This document shows, one piece after another, positions 4,791-8,952 of a stretch of DNA of 8,952 bases (within the stretch, counting starts at the first letter, position 1; every line of letters begins with the position of its first letter). A model generated the notes under the pieces. It worked only from the letters and a program-made list of their open reading frames with translations, ran no database searches and had not been told where the DNA came from. Origin of the DNA: Bacteroidota bacterium (GTDB lineage: Bacteria; Bacteroidota; Ignavibacteria; Ignavibacteriales; Ignavibacteriaceae). The stretch is taken from contig JAJYCM010000097.1 in assembly GCA_021778375.1 (NCBI GenBank), positions 1 through 8,952 of the forward strand, written 5' to 3'. The position numbers and the translations under genes were made by a program.

Positions 4791-7700
4791 CTTCCGATGA
4801 ATTAGATGAACTGCTTCAAACAGCATACGAGCATTTGCGGCAAGGACGTTACCGCATGGCGCTTGTAGCTGCTAAAACAGTATATGATGAAAGACAGTAC
4901 GATTACAATGCAGCTTCATGCCTTGCATGGGCAATGCTTGAAAACGGATATCCTGCACAAGCTTTGGAGCTTGCAAACTTAGCCGTGCAAGTTTCAGAAA
5001 ACGATGTAAACTCCCGTTTGTACCGCGGATTCCTTTTAATGCGAATGGGTATATTTGAAGGCGCTATTACCGACCTTGATTGGGCTATTACTAAAAAGCC
5101 CGACTTACTAACCTGGGCACATTTGAATAAAGCCAGAGCACTTGGTGGACTCGGTAGATTTTTTGAGGGATTGGAAGAAATTGAAAAAGCAATCACAATT
5201 GACAAAGCTTTAAATCCAAAATTCTTACAAGTTAGAGATTGGTTTAGAAAAGCTTTAGGTTATGATGCAAGTTTTCTTAACGGAATGTTTAATAAAAAAA
5301 GTTCAATGCTTCCGGAAGGCCAAGAAGCTTGTAAGCAAAAGGAATTTTGGTTTTCGTTATGGGCTGCAAAAAATACATTAGACACACCTTCATTTATTAA
5401 AGATCATCAAGAAGCCCATCTTCTTGAACTTGAATCCTTACTTGGAATTTATCAAACCCGGCTTGCTTTAGAAAAAGCTGAAGTAATAAAGGTAGAATTT
5501 AAGGATGATAGCCGCTTCATAAATATTTACCAACAAATTATTAAATATTATCCTAATGAACAGATTACCATACAAGGTGAGTCTTTAATTCAAATTCAAG
5601 ATAAGCGTACTGATTTTATTGCTTTTGAAAATAAATTCTTCCACGTCTATCATGCTAAGACTTATGATTTAATGGAAAATTTGCGTTCCGGTAGAAGAAC
5701 CTATCATCTTCAATTTTGCCAAGAGACGATAAGATATATCGGAGTTGAAGTTGTAATTGACAACCCATTTCACAAGAACAGGAAAATGGAATTTGAAGGA
5801 ACTGCCGTTTGGATATTAAATAATATTGAAGTCGGTAGATATAACTTCAATATGGAAATTGAAAAAGATTGGAAGATTGTCGAGTTTGTTCAAAGCTGGG
5901 GAGCTGATACTCTAGGCTTCTGGAATATGGGTCAGGGTAGAGTTGAAATTTTTATTGACAATTTTCTCATTTGTACAAGATGGTTTTTAATTGGTGATTC
6001 GGATATATTTAATTTTGAACAGACGGAAGTAGGATTGAATCAATCTGAAGAACCGGAAAAGCCATCAATAAATCAGCCTGCAGAAGTGGAAGCTTCATCA
6101 TTAAAACCTCAGGAAACAAAATCCATTGAAGAACTTTTAGAAAATCTTGATTCATTTGTTGGACTTCAAGGTGTAAAGCAATCGATGCGGGATTTTGTTG
6201 ATTATCTGAAGTACATCAATGAAAGAAAAAAACTGGGATTAAAGACGCAAGAAAATCTTTCTATGCACTCAGTATTTCTTGGAAACCCGGGAACAGGTAA
6301 AACAACAATAGCACGATTACTCGGGAAAATTTTTCAGGCAATGGGACTTTTGAAAAACGGTCATGTAATTGAAGTCGATCGCTCCGGACTTGTAGGACAA
6401 TATATCGGAGAGACAGCACAGAAAACACAGAAGGTCATTAGCGAAGCCATCGGGGGACTACTATTTATTGATGAGGCTTATACACTGAAGAAAGCGGGCA
6501 ATATGCAGGACTTTGGTCAGGAAGCTACTGATGTTCTATTAAAAAGGATGGAAGATTCCAACAACGAGTTTGTTGTTATTATAGCTGGTTATCCGGAGGA
6601 GATGAATTCTTTTATCAATTCAAATCCGGGATTAAAATCGCGTTTCACCCACATATTTAATTTTGAAGATTATTCCCCCGATGAACTGTTAGAAATTTTT
6701 AACCTTATTGCTTCACGTGAAGAATACAATATCAAACCGGAAGCGATTGAGCTACTAAAAAAAGAATTCACTAATTTATATAGAAAGCGAGATAAAACCT
6801 TTGGTAATGCACGACTTGCCCGGAATTATTTTAACGAAGCAAAGCTACATCTAAGTAAGCGGGTATTAAAAATCGATTATGGGGAGCGAACTAAGGAGAC
6901 AATGATTACTATTTGCCCCGAAGATATTCTTGCCATTATAGGAAGCTCCATTTCTAAGGAAGTAAAGATCGGCATCGACGAAGAAGCTTTAGCTAGTGCG
7001 ATGAACAAGCTTAATAATTTAACAGGACTTGAAAGCGTTAAGAAAGAAATTAATGAAATTATAAAGTTGGCAAGATTTTATACCGAACAGGGAGAAAATA
7101 TTCAAGATAAGTTTTCCTCGCATTTAGTATTTTTAGGAAATCCGGGAACTGGTAAAACAACAGTAGCGAGGTTATTCAGTGAGATTTATTCTTCATTAGG
7201 AATTCTGCCTAAGGGACATCTCGTAGAAATTGACAGGCAGGGATTAGTTGCAAGTTTTGTGGGCCAGACGGCAGAAAAGACAAAGGAAGCTATTGACAAG
7301 GCTATCGGGGGAACACTGTTTATTGATGAAGCTTATTCTTTGATTAAAAAAGGAGACAGCAGCTCCGACTTTGGCAAGGAAGCAATCGATACTTTACTGA
7401 AAAGAATGGAAGATGACAGAGGTAAGTTTATTGTTATCGCCGCAGGGTACACTGAGGAAATGAATGACTTTTTAAATAGCAATCCCGGGCTTCAATCACG
7501 CTTTACAAAAAAGTTTACCTTTGAGGACTATTCGCCGGATGAATTAATTCAAATTACGCAGAAACTATTAGAGAGCAAGGGTCACTATCTTGACGAGGAA
7601 GCAAAAGAACCTTTGAAAAAATATTTCAATATAATTTACAGGAATAGAAATAAAACATTCGGAAACGGCAGGCTTGTTCGCGATCTTGTTGAAAGTGCAT

Positions 7701-8665
7701 TGAAGAATCAATTACTTAGGGTAGCTGACATTATTGCAGAAGAACGCCACGAAGAGGTATTAAAATATATTTTGCTCGATGACATCCGGGATCTAATTTC
7801 ACAAAGGAAGGAAAAAGAAGCTGTTAAAGTTGAGGGAGATCCTGAGCTTCTAAGTAAGTATTTAAACGAGTTGAATAATTTGATAGGGCTAGAATCAGTA
7901 AAGGATTCGGTTAATAAGCTTGTAAGTAGCTTGAAAGTTGCAAAACTCAGAAAGCAGCGGGGGTTAAAAGTCATTCCTAAAAACTTACATACAGTTTTTA
8001 TAGGAAATCCCGGGACAGGGAAAACTACAATTGCGCGTTTACTAAGCAAAATATATAAAGAGATGGGGATACTTGAAAAGGGACATCTAGTGGAAGTCGA
8101 CCGTTCAAGTTTAGTCGCCGGATATCAGGGGCAAACAAATACAAAGACAGACGACGTAATTAAAAAAGCATTAGGCGGGACTTTATTTATTGATGAAGCT
8201 TACTCTCTTGCAAGAGGGAGCTCTGATTTTGGACAAGAGGCAATCGATACTTTGTTAAAAAGGATGGAAGACTACCAGGGGAAGTTTATTGTTATCGTAG
8301 CAGGTTACACCGTAGAGATGAAAAAATTTTTAGAATCAAACCCGGGAATGAGTTCCCGGTTTACAAATACATTCCGTTTTGATGATTACACACCACGGCA
8401 GCTTTTAGAGATTGGATTAGACATTAGTGAAAAGAACGGTTATAAGCTTGATGAAGGCGCATGGCAATTACTATTAGAAATTCTTACGAAACTTTTTAAC
8501 AAAAGAGATAAGAACTTTGGAAATGCAAGAACTGTGAACAATATTTTGTTTAAAGTAATTTCAAATCAGGAAGAAAGGATTTCAAAAATCCCTAATCCTA
8601 ATGATGAAGATTTAATAGTGATTACTTATGAAGACGTAGATAAAATACAATTAACGGAGTTATGA
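4787..8665 (+). CDS. Large TPR and triple CbxX/CfxQ-type AAA+ ATPase
   Basis: This 1292-residue protein has three parts. Residues 1-160 are TPR-like helical repeats. About 230-410 is a beta-rich, possibly Ig-like region of unrecognised family. An acidic, Pro-rich linker (about 410-445) then leads to three tandem AAA+ modules of the CbxX/CfxQ/SpoVK family, at about 446-720, 735-1000 and 1020-1290. Each has Walker A G-N-P-G-T-G-K-T (499, 784, 1073), Walker B F-I-D-E-A-Y (560, 845, 1134), S-R-F with the likely arginine finger (R619, R905, R1191), and an (F)-G-N-x-R sensor region (R676, R962, R1248), so all three look active. Pore-loop aromatics are Y539, F824 and Y1113. Family members such as the Rubisco activase CbbX remodel protein complexes by threading; EccA pairs TPRs with one such module. 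No signal peptide or membrane segment is seen, so it should be cytoplasmic. TTG 4787 is chosen because an in-frame TAG lies at 4757 with no ATG or GTG between, the TPR helices begin here, and GGAG lies at 4773-4776. The next in-frame Met is codon 24. The partner is unknown. Confidence 0.9.
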   Translation: MTSDELDELLQTAYEHLRQGRYRMALVAAKTVYDERQYDYNAASCLAWAMLENGYPAQALELANLAVQVSENDVNSRLYRGFLLMRMGIFEGAITDLDWAITKKPDLLTWAHLNKARALGGLGRFFEGLEEIEKAITIDKALNPKFLQVRDWFRKALGYDASFLNGMFNKKSSMLPEGQEACKQKEFWFSLWAAKNTLDTPSFIKDHQEAHLLELESLLGIYQTRLALEKAEVIKVEFKDDSRFINIYQQIIKYYPNEQITIQGESLIQIQDKRTDFIAFENKFFHVYHAKTYDLMENLRSGRRTYHLQFCQETIRYIGVEVVIDNPFHKNRKMEFEGTAVWILNNIEVGRYNFNMEIEKDWKIVEFVQSWGADTLGFWNMGQGRVEIFIDNFLICTRWFLIGDSDIFNFEQTEVGLNQSEEPEKPSINQPAEVEASSLKPQETKSIEELLENLDSFVGLQGVKQSMRDFVDYLKYINERKKLGLKTQENLSMHSVFLGNPGTGKTTIARLLGKIFQAMGLLKNGHVIEVDRSGLVGQYIGETAQKTQKVISEAIGGLLFIDEAYTLKKAGNMQDFGQEATDVLLKRMEDSNNEFVVIIAGYPEEMNSFINSNPGLKSRFTHIFNFEDYSPDELLEIFNLIASREEYNIKPEAIELLKKEFTNLYRKRDKTFGNARLARNYFNEAKLHLSKRVLKIDYGERTKETMITICPEDILAIIGSSISKEVKIGIDEEALASAMNKLNNLTGLESVKKEINEIIKLARFYTEQGENIQDKFSSHLVFLGNPGTGKTTVARLFSEIYSSLGILPKGHLVEIDRQGLVASFVGQTAEKTKEAIDKAIGGTLFIDEAYSLIKKGDSSSDFGKEAIDTLLKRMEDDRGKFIVIAAGYTEEMNDFLNSNPGLQSRFTKKFTFEDYSPDELIQITQKLLESKGHYLDEEAKEPLKKYFNIIYRNRNKTFGNGRLVRDLVESALKNQLLRVADIIAEERHEEVLKYILLDDIRDLISQRKEKEAVKVEGDPELLSKYLNELNNLIGLESVKDSVNKLVSSLKVAKLRKQRGLKVIPKNLHTVFIGNPGTGKTTIARLLSKIYKEMGILEKGHLVEVDRSSLVAGYQGQTNTKTDDVIKKALGGTLFIDEAYSLARGSSDFGQEAIDTLLKRMEDYQGKFIVIVAGYTVEMKKFLESNPGMSSRFTNTFRFDDYTPRQLLEIGLDISEKNGYKLDEGAWQLLLEILTKLFNKRDKNFGNARTVNNILFKVISNQEERISKIPNPNDEDLIVITYEDVDKIQLTEL

Positions 8666-8708
8666 TTTATTTCACTCACCTTACAATAATTTGTCTATAG
8701 TGGGTGAT

Positions 8709-8740
8709 GGAATATTGGAGGATTGGAATGTTGGAGGATT
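8709..8740. repeat. Two-copy 16-nt tandem repeat
   Basis: GGAATATTGGAGGATT (8709-8724) is followed at once by GGAATGTTGGAGGATT (8725-8740), differing at one base. Each unit also holds smaller TTGGA/ATTGG units, so slippage expansion is likely. Confidence 0.85.
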
Positions 8741-8800
8741 GGGAAAAACCAATTAATAGAATTACGGGCACTTCTAAAAACTATCTTTTATAAAAATTTA

Positions 8801-8840
8801 ACGCAGAGAACGCAAAGAATACGCAACGTTCGCAGAGAAC
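8801..8840. repeat. CGCAGAG/CGCAAAG imperfect repeat, period 20
   Basis: CGCAGAG (8802-8808), CGCAAAG (8811-8817), CGCAACG (8822-8828) and CGCAGAG (8831-8837) occur at spacings of 9, 11 and 9 nt, giving two diverged 20-nt units. I recall this type of intergenic repeat from Bacteroidota/Ignavibacteria and other environmental genomes; its function is unknown. Confidence 0.7.
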
Positions 8841-8850
8841 CTGCCTACCG
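8840..8850. repeat. Left half of the CCTGCCT palindrome
   Basis: CCTGCCTACCG is identical to the left arm and loop start of the palindrome at 4527-4537. The right arm is missing; unrelated sequence (AGAGTGTTGC) follows, so this copy appears truncated. Confidence 0.6.
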
Positions 8851-8871
8851 AGAGTGTTGCACAACTCCAAA

Positions 8872-8929
8872 ATGTCATTTCGACCCTGCCTATCGGCAGG
8901 CAGGCGGAGGGAGAAATCCCATGTATAGC
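8872..8929. repeat. Composite dispersed repeat: GTCATTTCGACC...GGGAGAAATCC with embedded CCTGCCT palindrome
   Basis: TGTCATTTCGAC, starting near 8873, and GGAGGGAGAAATCC, ending near 8929, are the two ends of a repeat that I recall from Bacteroidota-type intergenic regions. Between them lies CCTGCCT (8885-8891) and AGGCAGG (8898-8904) around an ATCGGC loop, the same palindrome family as at 4527-4547. One repeat type therefore sits inside another. Confidence 0.6.
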
Positions 8930-8952
8930 TTAAGTACACAAGTTGAACGTGG

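Larger units (their letters stand above)
8666..8952. other. Non-coding, repeat-rich region at the window end
   Basis: After the AAA+ stop codon no gene is supported to the end of the window on either strand. The stretch contains a 16-nt tandem duplication (8709-8740), a CGCAGAG/CGCAAAG repeat (8801-8840), a half palindrome (8840-8850) and a composite repeat (8872-8929). No strong terminator hairpin is visible directly after the gene. Confidence 0.75.

Noticed and set aside
4903..5205. Reverse-strand 100-codon frame opposite the TPR region
   Set aside because: It is Ser/Pro-rich with no motif and lies opposite clear TPR coding sequence; a shadow frame.
7708..8049. Reverse-strand 113-codon frame opposite the third AAA+ module
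   Set aside because: It overlaps the Walker A coding region of the third module and has no domain of its own.
4787..8665. CbbX Rubisco activase or EccA type VII secretion ATPase
   Set aside because: The AAA+ family matches, but there is no Rubisco or ESX gene in the window, and neither family has three tandem modules in one chain.
8801..8840. CRISPR array
   Set aside because: The units are only 7-20 nt, imperfect, and have no spacers of uniform length; no cas gene is present.

Overview
The window most resembles the chromosome of an anaerobic or facultative bacterium of the Ignavibacteria/Chlorobi/Bacteroidota group. This placement is an inference from AT-rich coding sequence with mixed codon use and from the intergenic repeats: CCTGCCT...AGGCAGG palindromes, GGCTTTAGCC/GGCTAAAGCC hairpins, CGCAGAG/CGCAAAG units, and a GTCATTTCGACC...GGGAGAAATCC element. 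I recall these types from that group. No rRNA, tRNA or marker gene confirms it.

Positions 1-4382 hold a tightly packed plus-strand operon of six genes with gaps of 9 nt or less, or overlaps. In order: the C-terminal part of a molybdopterin oxidoreductase catalytic subunit of the Psr/Phs type; a four-cluster [4Fe-4S] subunit with a C-terminal membrane anchor; a dihaem cytochrome b membrane subunit; two half-size YeeE/YedE sulfur-transport proteins; and an exported rhodanese-fold protein. The first three form a classic complex iron-sulfur molybdoenzyme coupled to the quinone pool. The last three point to sulfur (thiosulfate, polysulfide or persulfide) as substrate or product. Two details stand out. 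The rhodanese has Gly where the catalytic Cys should be. Its extreme C-terminus (A-T-I-K-E-G-C) is nearly identical to that of the molybdopterin subunit (A-S-A-I-K-E-G-C), each at the end of a flexible polar linker. I propose that the two tails are cysteine swinging arms, or docking tags, that pass sulfur between the enzyme, the rhodanese fold and the YeeE/YedE channels.

Positions 4383-4786 are non-coding and dense in inverted repeats: a long hairpin after the operon, then three further hairpins that look like REP-type dispersed elements.

Positions 4787-8665 hold one large gene with a TTG start. It encodes a 1292-residue protein with N-terminal TPR-like helices, a beta-rich middle region, and three complete tandem CbxX/CfxQ (SpoVK-like) AAA+ ATPase modules. 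It looks functionally separate from the sulfur operon. Its role is unknown; protein-complex remodelling is the natural family-based guess.

Positions 8666-8952 are non-coding and again repeat-rich, with short tandem repeats, a CGCAGAG-type repeat and a palindrome nested in another dispersed repeat.
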